Source of the DNA: Streptomyces dioscori | GTDB lineage: Bacteria; Actinomycetota; Actinomycetes; Streptomycetales; Streptomycetaceae | Reading direction: 5' to 3' | NCBI RefSeq assembly: GCF_003024195.1 | Contig: NZ_KZ679038.1 | Span: 620,001 to 684,000 of the forward strand | Length of the DNA: 64,000 bases | In this document: positions 32,825 through 41,268 of the stretch, piece after piece | Position numbering within the stretch: position 1 is the first letter of the stretch | How the letters are laid out: every line of letters starts with the position of its first letter | Program-made: the position numbers and the translations under genes | The notes under the pieces: model-generated | What the model saw: the letters and a program-made list of their open reading frames with translations, nothing else | Database searches by the model: none | What the model was told of the DNA's origin: nothing

Positions 32825-33979
32825 TCAGGAACGGCCGGCGGCTCCGGCCCTGTCCTTGTCCGGATCGGCCGGGTCTCCTGAGCCCTTCTCGGCGAGTGCC
32901 TTGTTGCGGCGCACGGAGGACAGGAAGGACCAGCCGATCAGGACGACGCCGACGAGACCGGTGATCACCTCGTTGATCTCGTACTGGATGGTGACGAGGA
33001 GGATGACGGACAGGGCGCCGATCGCGTAGTGCGCGCCGTGCTCCAGGTAGACGTAGTCGTCGAGGGTGCCCTGGCGGACCAAATACACGGTCAGCGAACG
33101 GACGTACATCGCGCCGGTGCCGAGGCCCAGGGCCATCAGGACGATGTCGTTGGTGATGGCGAACGCGCCGATGACCCCGTCGAACGAGAAGGACGCGTCG
33201 AGGACTTCGAGGTAGAGGAACATGAAGAAGGCGGCCTTGCCGGCCAGGGCGACCGCGGAGCGGGGCCTGCCCGTGCGTTCGGCCTCGCCCTGCGCCTCCT
33301 GCTCCCGTTCCTCGTCCTCTTCGATCCGGTTCTCGAAGTGACCCGAGAGACCGCCCACGATCATGTACGTGACCAGGCCCGCGATACCGGAGAGAAGGAC
33401 CGTTTCCGCCTTGTCGGCGTGCACGCCACCGTGCTGGTGGGCGTGGGCCGCGAAGGTCAGGGAGGCGATCAGCAGCACGATCAGGGCGATGCAGACCGAC
33501 AGCATGTCGACCTTGCCGAGCTTGGCGAGCGGCCGCTCCAGCCAGCCGAGCCATTTGATGTCCCGGTCCTCGAAGATGAAGTCGAGGAAGATCATCAGCA
33601 GGAAGATGCCACCGAAGGCGGCGATCGAGGGGTGGGCGTCGGTGACCAGTTGCTGGTAGCGGTCCTTGTCCGTGAGAGCGAGGTCGACGGCCTCGATCGG
33701 GCCCATGGAGGCGCTGACCGCCACGATGACGACGGGGAAGACCAGTCGCATACCGAACACGGCGATGAGGACACCGACGGTGAGGAAGATCTTCTGCCAG
33801 AAGGCGTTCATCTTCTTCAGGATTCCGGCGTTGACGACCGCGTTGTCGAACGACAGGGAGATTTCGAGGATGGCCAGGATCGCCACGATGCCGAAGCCGG
33901 TCCACCCTCCGTAGAAGACCGCTGCGACCAGGGCGAGCGCGGTGACCGCGAACGACCAGCCGAAGGTTTTCAGAAGCAC
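32825..33979 (-). CDS. DUF475 TerC-like integral membrane protein
   Basis: A 384-residue protein with about nine hydrophobic helices. LEISLSFDNAVVNAGIL at about 38-54 and DASFSFDGVIGAFAITNDI in the C-terminal half are the paired SFDN/SFDG acidic motifs of the TerC/DUF475 family, linked to tellurium resistance and metal (Mn) export. A charged cytoplasmic loop rich in E and Q joins the halves at about 215-240. Start is GTG at 33979 with GGGG upstream. A TerB-like protein is encoded at 39918-40493. Confidence 0.9.
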   Translation of the reverse strand: MLLKTFGWSFAVTALALVAAVFYGGWTGFGIVAILAILEISLSFDNAVVNAGILKKMNAFWQKIFLTVGVLIAVFGMRLVFPVVIVAVSASMGPIEAVDLALTDKDRYQQLVTDAHPSIAAFGGIFLLMIFLDFIFEDRDIKWLGWLERPLAKLGKVDMLSVCIALIVLLIASLTFAAHAHQHGGVHADKAETVLLSGIAGLVTYMIVGGLSGHFENRIEEDEEREQEAQGEAERTGRPRSAVALAGKAAFFMFLYLEVLDASFSFDGVIGAFAITNDIVLMALGLGTGAMYVRSLTVYLVRQGTLDDYVYLEHGAHYAIGALSVILLVTIQYEINEVITGLVGVVLIGWSFLSSVRRNKALAEKGSGDPADPDKDRAGAAGRS

Positions 33980-34171
33980 TGGTTACCCCATCGTGTGGTG
34001 GGGGGCCGTGGGCCCCGTTGCGCTGTTGTGTGTGGTGGGCGGTGTCCGCGTGATGCGTGGGAGGTGACGGGCACGTCGATGGTACCCACGGAGACCTTGC
34101 CGTTCCTGCGGTGATTCGCGGAGGCTCTTGCGGTGATTTCCGGGTGTGTTTCTGAAGGGTCGGGACAGGGT

Positions 34172-35872
34172 TCAGTCAGCCACCACCCTCTCCGGATCGT
34201 CCGCCCGGGTGCCGACGCGCAGCCACCGGTATCCGTAGGCGGGCAGCTCGACCCGGAACAGGCCGTCGTCGGGCACCGTGAGGCCGGCGTGCCCCTCGTC
34301 GAGCAGATCGGTGAGCCGCCCGCCGGGCCCGGCCTCGGGCAGCCGCAGCCGTACGGTGACCGGCTCGGCGGCGAAGTTGTGCACCGCCAGGACCGTCCCG
34401 CCACCGGTGCGGCCGACATGCGCGAGAACCGAACGCTCCCCCGTGTCCACCAGTCCGTGTTCGCCCCAGGCCAGTTCGGGTGCCTCCCGGTAGCGCTCGG
34501 CGAACAGCCGGACACGGCTCAGCAGCGAGCCCGGATCACGGCTCTGCTCGTACACGTTGACCTGCCGGCAGCCGAAAGCGCCCTCCACCAGCGGGTTGGG
34601 GAAGGAGTCGGGCCCCGCGGTGGAGAAGCCCGCGCCCGCTTCCGGAGTCCACTGCATGGGCGTGCGCACGGCCTGGCGTCCCTCGGCCGCCAGGTTCTCC
34701 CCCATTCCGATCTCCTCGCCGTAGAAGAGGACGGGGGTGCCCGGCAGGGTGAACAGCAGGCTGTAGGCGAGTTCGACGCGGCGCCGGTCGCCCTCGACCA
34801 TGGGCGGCAGCCTGCGGCGCAGCCCCCGGTCGTAGAGCTGCATGTCCTTCTCGGGGCCGAAGGACGCGAACACCTCGGCGCGTTCGGCGTCGCTCAGTTT
34901 GTCGAGGGTCAGCTCGTCGTGGTTGCGCACGAACGTGGCCCAGTGGGCGTCCCGCGGCGCCGCCGGGCGCTCGCGCAGCGCGGCGGCCAGCGGTCCGGCG
35001 TCCTCGCGCGCCATGGACAGATACATCTGCTGCATGGCGACGAAGTCGAAGCACATGGTCAGCTCGTCGCCGCGGTCCGAGTCCGGGTCGCCGAAGAACC
35101 GGGCGAGGCCGTCGTAGGGCAGGTTGACCTCACCGAGCAGGATCGACTCGCCGTTGCGGCGGCCGAGGAAGGCGCGCAGATCGGCCAGGTACTCGTGCGG
35201 GTCGGGCAGCGCCCCGGCGTCGGCCTGGCCGTCGGTCTCCAGCAGGAAGGGCACGGCGTCGACGCGGAAGCCGGACAGCCCGAGCTGCGTCCAGAAGCCC
35301 ATGACGCGGGCTATCTCGTCGCGGACCTCGGGGTTGGCGACGTTGAGATCGGGCTGCTGCTTGTAGAACCGGTGCAGGTAGTACTGGCCGCTGCCCTCGT
35401 CGTACTCCCACAGGCTGTCCTCCGCGTCGGGGAAGACCACGCCCTCGGGGCCGTCCTCGGGCGGCTCGTCCGCCCAGACGTACCAGTCGCGGTGGGCGGA
35501 GTCCCGGCTTGAGCGGGCGTCCTTGAACCACGGGTGGTCCTCGGAGGTGTGGTTGACGACGAGGTCCGCGATCACCCGGATGCCACGGTCCCGGGCGGTG
35601 CGGACGAACTCGGTGAAGTCGCCGAGGGTGCCCAGGCGCGGGTCGACGCCGTAGAAGTCCGTGATGTCGTATCCGTCGTCGCGTTCACGGGTCGGATAGA
35701 ACGGCATGAGCCATACGCAGGTCGCACCGAGGCGCACCAGATGGTCGATGCGCTGGGTGAGGCCCGCGAAGTCGCCGGTCCCGTCGCCGTTGCCGTCCTG
35801 GTAGGTCTCGACGTCCAGGCAGTACACGACCGCGTTCTTCCACCACAGGTCGGAGGTACGGGTCAGACGCAT
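34172..35872 (-). CDS. GH13 alpha-amylase-family enzyme (trehalose-synthase-like)
   Basis: A 566-residue glycoside hydrolase family 13 enzyme. Region I DLVVNHTS, nucleophile region GFRVDAVPF (catalytic Asp), acid/base GEVNLPYD (Glu) and FVRNHDELT (Asp) are all present; a C-terminal beta domain follows from about residue 480. The start MRLTRTSDLWWKNAVVYCLDVETYQD-type N terminus resembles trehalose synthase-like proteins (maltose to trehalose) lacking the maltokinase. The start at 35872 overlaps the upstream luciferase-like gene by 10 bases. Confidence 0.9.
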   Translation of the reverse strand: MRLTRTSDLWWKNAVVYCLDVETYQDGNGDGTGDFAGLTQRIDHLVRLGATCVWLMPFYPTRERDDGYDITDFYGVDPRLGTLGDFTEFVRTARDRGIRVIADLVVNHTSEDHPWFKDARSSRDSAHRDWYVWADEPPEDGPEGVVFPDAEDSLWEYDEGSGQYYLHRFYKQQPDLNVANPEVRDEIARVMGFWTQLGLSGFRVDAVPFLLETDGQADAGALPDPHEYLADLRAFLGRRNGESILLGEVNLPYDGLARFFGDPDSDRGDELTMCFDFVAMQQMYLSMAREDAGPLAAALRERPAAPRDAHWATFVRNHDELTLDKLSDAERAEVFASFGPEKDMQLYDRGLRRRLPPMVEGDRRRVELAYSLLFTLPGTPVLFYGEEIGMGENLAAEGRQAVRTPMQWTPEAGAGFSTAGPDSFPNPLVEGAFGCRQVNVYEQSRDPGSLLSRVRLFAERYREAPELAWGEHGLVDTGERSVLAHVGRTGGGTVLAVHNFAAEPVTVRLRLPEAGPGGRLTDLLDEGHAGLTVPDDGLFRVELPAYGYRWLRVGTRADDPERVVAD

Positions 35873-36867
35873 CGGTACTCCTTCGCCGTGGCGGGCAGAG
35901 GGCGCGTGACGTCGAGCCGCGGCAGCACCTCGGCGGCGAACGCGTCGATGAACGGGCCCTGCGCACGGCCCACGTGGTGGAGCATCACGGCGTCGAAACC
36001 CAGCTCGGCGTACTCCTGCAGCCAGGCGGTGTGCCGGCCGAGGTCGGACGAGATGTTGACGCTTTCCGCCACCCGGTCGGGGGTGACGTGCTCGCTGACG
36101 CTGTCGAACAGCTCCGCCGAGTCCAGATCCCAACTGGCCGGGGGACCATGCACGTTGGTGCGCCACTGATCGTGCGCCAGCGCGGCGGCCTCCTCCTGGG
36201 TGGGCGCCCAGCTCAGATGCGCCTGGAGGTGCAGCGGGCCACGGCCGCCCGCGTCGCGGTACGCGCCGATGATCTCGCGCAGCTGTTCCTTCGGGGCGTT
36301 GACCGTGATGAGGCCGTCGGCCCACTCGGCGCACCAGGTGGCGGTGGCCGTGCTGCAGGCGGCTCCGATCAGCGGCGGGACCTCGGGCGGCAGGGTCCAC
36401 AGCCGGGCCCGGTCGACGGTCACCAGGCCGTCGTGGCTGACCTCCTCCCCCTGCAGCAGTGCGCGGATGACGTCGACACACTCCCGCAGCCGTGCGTTGC
36501 GGACGTCCTTGCGGGGCCAGCGTGCTCCGGTGATGTGCTCGTTCGACGCCTCGCCGCTGCCGAGCGCCACCCAGAACCTGGCCGGGTACATGGCGGCGAG
36601 ACTGGAGACGGCCTGGGCGACGATCGCGGGGTGGTAGCGCTGCCCCGGCGCGTTCACGACACCGAACGGCACCTGGTCGGTGGCCTGGAGGGCGGCTCCG
36701 AGCCACGACCAGGCGAACCCGGACTCCCCCTGGCGGACGCTCCACGGGGAGAAGTGGTCCGAGCACATGGCGGCGGTGAAGCCCTTGCGTTCCGCGTGCA
36801 CCACGGCGTCGAGCAGGTCCGCGGGCGGCACCTGTTCGTGCGAGGCGTGCAATCCATAGACGGTCAT
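35863..36867 (-). CDS. LLM-class flavin oxidoreductase (TIGR03885-like)
   Basis: A 334-residue luciferase-like TIM-barrel protein: HFSPWSVRQGESGFAWSWLGAALQAT, FWVALGSGEASNEHITG and the end segment DAVMLHHVGRAQGPFI. These match the group often predicted as F420- or flavin-dependent and labelled TIGR03885, commonly found beside trehalose-synthase-like GH13 genes. It overlaps the GH13 gene by 10 bases, so both are made together. The chemical link between sugar rearrangement and a flavin enzyme is not explained. Confidence 0.85.
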   Translation of the reverse strand: MTVYGLHASHEQVPPADLLDAVVHAERKGFTAAMCSDHFSPWSVRQGESGFAWSWLGAALQATDQVPFGVVNAPGQRYHPAIVAQAVSSLAAMYPARFWVALGSGEASNEHITGARWPRKDVRNARLRECVDVIRALLQGEEVSHDGLVTVDRARLWTLPPEVPPLIGAACSTATATWCAEWADGLITVNAPKEQLREIIGAYRDAGGRGPLHLQAHLSWAPTQEEAAALAHDQWRTNVHGPPASWDLDSAELFDSVSEHVTPDRVAESVNISSDLGRHTAWLQEYAELGFDAVMLHHVGRAQGPFIDAFAAEVLPRLDVTRPLPATAKEYRCV

Positions 36868-36909
36868 GCCCCGGCGGGTACCCCTCGGAGGGTCCCTCAG
36901 CGAAGTGAT

Positions 36910-36938
36910 GGGCGCACGCCATGAATTGGCGTGCGCCC
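36910..36938 (-). terminator. Terminator of the NADH dehydrogenase gene
   Basis: GGGCGCACGCCA (36910-36921) pairs perfectly with TGGCGTGCGCCC (36927-36938) around TGAAT. It lies 86 bases downstream of the NADH dehydrogenase stop and 43 bases before the luciferase-like start. Between hairpin and stop are near-repeats of CCGGGACCGGGAC (36952-36998). Confidence 0.65.
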
Positions 36939-37024
36939 CACCTCGTCACACCCCGGGACCGGACCGCCCCAGGACCGGGACCACCCCGGGACCGGGACAA
37001 CCTCGGGATCACCCGGCTTCTACG

Positions 37025-38386
37025 TCACCCGGCCTGGGTACGCTCCCGGATCTCCTCCGGGGTCAGATACGCGTTCGTGTACTCGAAGTCCCGCAGCGTC
37101 GCGGGCGTACGCGACTGGAATCCCGTACGCACGAAATCGTCACCCGCCAGGGAGTTCAGCACCCAGTTCGTCGCCACCCGGGCCTTCGCCACGTTGGTGC
37201 GCAGCGCGCCCCAGTGGTAGCCGCGGGCCGCAACCAGGGCAGGCAGGCCGCGCAGCTCGATGCCGAGCGGCTTGGACACGGCGTCGAACCCGCCGAGGTC
37301 GACGACGAGTCCCAGGTCCTTGTGGACGTACGGCGTCATCGTCTGCCCGCGCAGCGAGGCGATCACGTTGTCGGCGACGTGCTTGCCCTGGCGCATCGCG
37401 TGCTGGGCGGTCGGCGGGCAGACGGCGCCCGCCACGTCCTTGGCCTCGTCCGGTACGGCGGCGGCGTCACCGAGTGCGAAGACGCCGTCGTGGCCGCGCA
37501 GGGACATCTCCGAGCTGACGGCGAGGCGGCCCTTGATCGTCTCGGCGCCCAGGGTCGCGATGAGCGGGCTGGCCGCCACTCCGGCGGTCCAGATCAGCGT
37601 GTGGGTCGGGATCACCCGGCCGTCGGTGAAGGTGACCTCCTCGGGGCCCGCCTTCTCGATGGACACACCGAGGGAGACCTCGATGCCGCGCCTGCGCAGG
37701 ATCTGCAGGGCGCTGTTGCCGAGTTTGTCGCCCAGTTCGGGCATCAGCTTCGGCGCGATGTCGATCAGATGCCACTTGATCAGCTTCGGGTCGAGCCTCG
37801 GGTAGCGCTTGACGGCGTTGTGCGTCAGGCGCTGCAGGCACGCGGCGGTCTCGGTACCGGCGTAGCCGCCGCCGACCACCACGAACTGGAGCCGGGCCGC
37901 CCGCTCCGCCTCGTCGTGGCTGGCGTCGGCGATGTCGAGCTGCGAGATCACATGGTCACGGACGTACGCGGCCTCGGCGAGCGTCTTCATGCCGCGGGCG
38001 TGGTCGACGAGGCCCGGGATGTCGAAGGTACGGGTGACGCTGCCCGGTGCCAGCACGATCTGGTCGTAGCGTTCGTTGACGATCTCGCCGGTGATCTTGC
38101 GGACGACGCAGACCTTGGCCTTCACGTCCACGCCGATGGCACCGCCGGGAATGATGCGCGTGCGGTACCTGCGGCTGCGGCGCAGCGACACGGCGATCGA
38201 CTGCGGGGTGAGCACCCCGGAGGCGACCTGCGGCAGCAGTGGCAGGTAGAGCTGGTAGGAGAACGGTGTCACCAGCGCCAGGTCGGCCTCGTCGGGTCCC
38301 AGTTTGCGCTCCAGGCGGCGGACGCACTCCACTCCCGCGAAGCCCGCTCCCACCACCAAGATCTTCGGTCGTACCACGATGTTCAT
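37025..38386 (-). CDS. ndh: Type II NADH dehydrogenase (NAD(P)/FAD-dependent oxidoreductase)
   Basis: A 453-residue flavoprotein of the NDH-2 family. FAD site GAGFAGVECVRRL at about 12-24, NADH site VVGGGYAGTETAACL at about 168-182, GDAAAVPDEA for FAD, and CPPTAQHAMRQG for quinone/FAD closure. It oxidises NADH and passes electrons to menaquinone at the membrane face without proton pumping. Start at 38386 (AAAGGG upstream); an in-frame ATG at 38449 is less likely. Single gene with its own terminator at 36910. Confidence 0.92.
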   Translation of the reverse strand: MNIVVRPKILVVGAGFAGVECVRRLERKLGPDEADLALVTPFSYQLYLPLLPQVASGVLTPQSIAVSLRRSRRYRTRIIPGGAIGVDVKAKVCVVRKITGEIVNERYDQIVLAPGSVTRTFDIPGLVDHARGMKTLAEAAYVRDHVISQLDIADASHDEAERAARLQFVVVGGGYAGTETAACLQRLTHNAVKRYPRLDPKLIKWHLIDIAPKLMPELGDKLGNSALQILRRRGIEVSLGVSIEKAGPEEVTFTDGRVIPTHTLIWTAGVAASPLIATLGAETIKGRLAVSSEMSLRGHDGVFALGDAAAVPDEAKDVAGAVCPPTAQHAMRQGKHVADNVIASLRGQTMTPYVHKDLGLVVDLGGFDAVSKPLGIELRGLPALVAARGYHWGALRTNVAKARVATNWVLNSLAGDDFVRTGFQSRTPATLRDFEYTNAYLTPEEIRERTQAG

Positions 38387-38585
38387 CCCTTTCACCGGCC
38401 GCGTACTGTCGGGCTTCCCCCACTCCCCTGTGCCCCCGAGTCCCCTCATCGCACATGGTGATCCCTCAACAAGACGAGCCGACGTACCTCCCGCGACCGG
38501 CGAGTCGGCCCCGGCACGGACCGGACAGCGGACGGAGAAGGGGGCGGGAAGGGCGACGGGAAGGGGGACGGTGAAGGGGTGTCCG

Positions 38586-39533
38586 TCAGTGGCCGTGCCC
38601 CTTGCGGAGCTGCTTCAGAACGGCGCCTGCCATGGCCGCCTCGCCCTTGGCGTTGGGGTGTGCCGGGGCCGCGGGCGAGGCCGGCTGCAGGGGTTCGATC
38701 CAGCGAACCGCCGGGGGCTTGCACATGTCGTGGCCGATCGTGGGCCCGTACGTGTCGACGTATTCCGCGTGGTTCAGCTTCGCCACCACGCGCATCATCA
38801 GGTTGAGGCGCTTGCCGGTGTCGCGCAGATACGGGAAATCCTTCGCCGCGAACGGAACCGAGGGGTAGCAACCGCTGCCGTCCTCCGGCAGGAGATTCGG
38901 GTAGCCGACGACGAGCACGCGCGCGTGCGGCGCCCTGGCGTGCACGGCCCGCAGGACGGCGGCGAGCTTGGGCGCCGTGTCGAGGATCTTCAGCGTCAGC
39001 TGGTCGGCACCGGACGCCGTCGTGTAGTGCCGCTGGCACGGGTTGCCCTTGAGGTCCTGCGCGCTCAGCTGCGCGCAGGTGCCGATGATGGAACCGAACC
39101 CGAAGTCGTTGCCGCCGATCTGGACGGTGACCAGGTCGGTGCCCCGCTGCAGGGCGTTGAGCTGCGGTGGGTTGGTGCCCTGGGCCTTCCACATGTGCTC
39201 GGTCGTGGCGCCGCCGCAGCTCACGTCCTTGAACGTGGACACTTTTCGCTCCGCGGCGACGAGTGAGGGGTAGTTGCGGTCGGAGCGCGCGCAGTTCGCG
39301 TCGACCTGCTTCGGTATCAGCGGGCCCGAGGTGTAGGAGTCGCCCAGGGCGGCGTAGTCCGTACGTGTGCCGTGCCCGCCGTTGTGGCCTCCGCCGCCTG
39401 GGCCGCCGCCGTGTGCCGCCACGGGGGCGCCGGAGGCGATGACGAGGGCGCAGCCGGTGAGGGCTGCGGCCACGGTTGTCGCGCGGTGGCGGCGGTTCGA
39501 TGTGGGGCTGTCGTACGGGGTGCGACGGTTCAT
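38586..39533 (-). CDS. Secreted SGNH/GDSL-family hydrolase
   Basis: A 315-residue exported esterase. Signal peptide at about 1-40 (RRHRATTVAAALTG, ending APVAAH), a Gly/His-rich spacer, GDSYTSG nucleophile block at about 63-69, IGGNDFGF block III, and HPNAKGE near the end for the Asp/His pair. Cys residues fit disulfides. A relative of the esterase at 418-1461. GGGGGAA precedes the ATG. Downstream (38545-38585) is a purine-rich tract. Confidence 0.9.
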   Translation of the reverse strand: MNRRTPYDSPTSNRRHRATTVAAALTGCALVIASGAPVAAHGGGPGGGGHNGGHGTRTDYAALGDSYTSGPLIPKQVDANCARSDRNYPSLVAAERKVSTFKDVSCGGATTEHMWKAQGTNPPQLNALQRGTDLVTVQIGGNDFGFGSIIGTCAQLSAQDLKGNPCQRHYTTASGADQLTLKILDTAPKLAAVLRAVHARAPHARVLVVGYPNLLPEDGSGCYPSVPFAAKDFPYLRDTGKRLNLMMRVVAKLNHAEYVDTYGPTIGHDMCKPPAVRWIEPLQPASPAAPAHPNAKGEAAMAGAVLKQLRKGHGH

Positions 39534-39917
39534 CGAGAGGTTCCCCCTGGGTCCGGACGGCGCGCGTGACTGACCTTGTATACCGGCCAGTTCGGTCCCG
39601 GGACCAGGGGTGGGAGCGCCTGGTGTTCTCGTCTGCGGCACCGTCGTGGCTGATCGCGCAGTTCCCCGCGCCCCTAAAAACGACAGCGCCGTCGTGGCCG
39701 ACCACCCCCCAGAACGACGCGCCATCGTGGCCGGTCGCGCAGTTCCCCGCGCCCCTAAAGACGACAGCGCCGCCGTCGCCGGTCGCGCGGGTTCCGTGCC
39801 GCCAGGGACGAAAAGCCGGGGCGCAGCCCCGCTTTTCAGGGGCGCGGGGAACTGCGCGGCCAGCCACGACGGCGCCGCACCCTACGACCGGGCCGGGGCC
39901 AAAACAGACCGCGTCTC
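39534..39917. other. Repeat-filled intergenic region
   Basis: These 384 bases carry no gene. They hold three copies of the interspersed element listed at 39641-39873 and a hairpin at 39810-39836 that is described with it. The esterase promoter must lie in the first 100 bases; I see no clear boxes. Confidence 0.6.
39641..39873. repeat. Three copies of a Streptomyces interspersed palindromic element
   Basis: Copies at 39641-39682 and 39723-39764 share CGCAGTTCCCCGCGCCCCTAAA preceded by GTCGTGGCC-type ends; a third copy in opposite orientation is at 39833-39873 (TTCAGGGGCGCGGGG, ACTGCGCGGCCAGCCACGA). Between copies two and three, AAAAGC and GCTTTT flank GGGGC/GCCCC and form a strong hairpin at 39810-39836. 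This element occurs widely between genes of Streptomyces chromosomes. Confidence 0.75.
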
Positions 39918-40493
39918 TCAGACGCCGAACTCCGTGGGCGACAGCCCAAGCGCCTGGCACGCCTCACGGATCGCATACTGCTCGGACGCCTCGAAGTGAC
40001 CGTCCGCGCCCGCGACCACCATGCCGGTCTGGACGACCGCACGCGCCTCCGTCGGCTTCTTGGCCGCCTTGGCGATGTCGCGCAGCGCCTCCGCCTTGCC
40101 CTGTTCGAAGTTGGCCGTGAGCCGGTCCACGTGCTGGTTGAAGCGCTGACGCAGCTGGTCCGCGGGGAAGTTCTGCAGCACCTCGTTCGAGGCGATCAGC
40201 TCCTCCACGCGCTGCCGCTCCGCCGGGTCGACGCGCCCGTCGGCCGCGGCCACCAGCGCGCACATCGCCATGCTGGCGTCCCGGTAGGACCCGCTCTTCA
40301 GTTCTGCCTTCGCCGACGCGAGCTGGGACTTGAACAGCCCGAGCAGCTGCGCCTTCGAGCCACCGGAGGAGCCCGAGGAACCGGCGGAGGACGAGCCGGG
40401 CGCATGGCCACCGTGCTGCCCCTGACCCGTCCCTCCCCCGCCACTCCGGGACTGCTGGAGGTTCTTCGCCTGCTCCTTGAGCCGGTCGAACAT
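39918..40493 (-). CDS. TerB-like tellurite-resistance-type protein
   Basis: A 191-residue cytoplasmic protein: N-terminal Gly/Ser-rich linker (about 14-46), then an all-helical TerB-like domain with MAMCALVAAADGRVDPAERQRV and GMVVAGADGHFEASEQYAI, both with the acidic metal-binding-like ADG motifs. Function is unknown, linked to stress and metal homeostasis in the Ter system. ATG 40493 with GAGGTGG about ten bases upstream is preferred to GTG 40508. TerC-like DUF475 is 6 kb away, not in an operon. Confidence 0.85.
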   Translation of the reverse strand: MFDRLKEQAKNLQQSRSGGGGTGQGQHGGHAPGSSSAGSSGSSGGSKAQLLGLFKSQLASAKAELKSGSYRDASMAMCALVAAADGRVDPAERQRVEELIASNEVLQNFPADQLRQRFNQHVDRLTANFEQGKAEALRDIAKAAKKPTEARAVVQTGMVVAGADGHFEASEQYAIREACQALGLSPTEFGV

Positions 40494-40649
40494 CGCCACT
40501 ACTGCCACCTCGGCTTCTGCTGTTACCTGTACGCGGTCGATTCCCGTACGCGGTCCGTCAGATGAACGGCTGCCACGTCAGGAGAGGTTCCCGATTGGCA
40601 AAGGTAACGTAAAAAGATCATGTGCAGGGCCGGGACGGGCGAATCCGGT
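40494..40649. other. Intergenic region with A/T-rich tract
   Basis: It lies between the FMN reductase stop and the TerB-like start, both minus strand. The sequence around 40598-40624 has a run of A and T unusual for this DNA; on the minus strand CTTTTT follows the end of the reductase gene and may assist termination. No gene seen. Confidence 0.35.
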
Positions 40650-41207
40650 CTACCCCACGGGCGCCAGCACCGTCGTGCGGCCTCCCAGCGCGATGGAGAA
40701 CTGGTCCGTGACCTGCGCCAGGGCCTCCGCCGCACCCGGCGCGACGGTCAGACTGCCGTCGTCCCCGGCGGTGATGTCCTTGTCGAGGGTGAACCACCCC
40801 TGGACGATGTGCGCGGCCCCCATGGAGCTCAGCACGGGGCGCAGCGCGTAGTCGATGGCCAGGACATGGGCCGTGCTGCCGCCGGTGGCGAGCGGCAGCA
40901 CCGTCTTGCCGGCCAGCGCGTACTGCGGGAGCAGGTCAAGGAGCGACTTCAGCAGCCCCGAATAGGCGGCCTTGTAGACGGGGGTGCCGATCACCACGCC
41001 GTCCACCTGCTCGAACAGTGCCGTGGCCGCGACGACGGCCGGGTGCCGGAAGTCGGCGCCGAGCAGCGCCTCGGCGGGCAGGGTGCGTACCTCCAAGGAG
41101 ATGACGTCGTGACCCTGGTCCCGCAGCCGGTCGTCCAGGTGGCGCAGGAGTCGTGTGGTGCGGGAGGTGGCCGAAGGGCTTCCGGAGACGGACAGAATCG
41201 CGGCCAT
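40650..41207 (-). CDS. ssuE: NADPH-dependent FMN reductase (SsuE family)
   Basis: A 185-residue flavodoxin-fold reductase: SVSGSPSATSRTTRLL for FMN phosphate, GTPVYKAAYSGLLKSLLDLLP for the isoalloxazine, and LATGGSTAHVLAIDYALRPVL. SsuE supplies reduced FMN to two-component monooxygenases that cut C-S bonds. It is the last gene of the ten-gene operon whose monooxygenases (42104 and 45025) need free reduced flavin. The symbol is assigned by family; the in vivo partner is not proven. Confidence 0.88.
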   Translation of the reverse strand: MAAILSVSGSPSATSRTTRLLRHLDDRLRDQGHDVISLEVRTLPAEALLGADFRHPAVVAATALFEQVDGVVIGTPVYKAAYSGLLKSLLDLLPQYALAGKTVLPLATGGSTAHVLAIDYALRPVLSSMGAAHIVQGWFTLDKDITAGDDGSLTVAPGAAEALAQVTDQFSIALGGRTTVLAPVG

Positions 41208-41268
41208 GAGGGGACCTTTCAGGATGCGGGGTTCGGACGTGGCACGTGAGGGGTGGGGCGGGGCCCGC

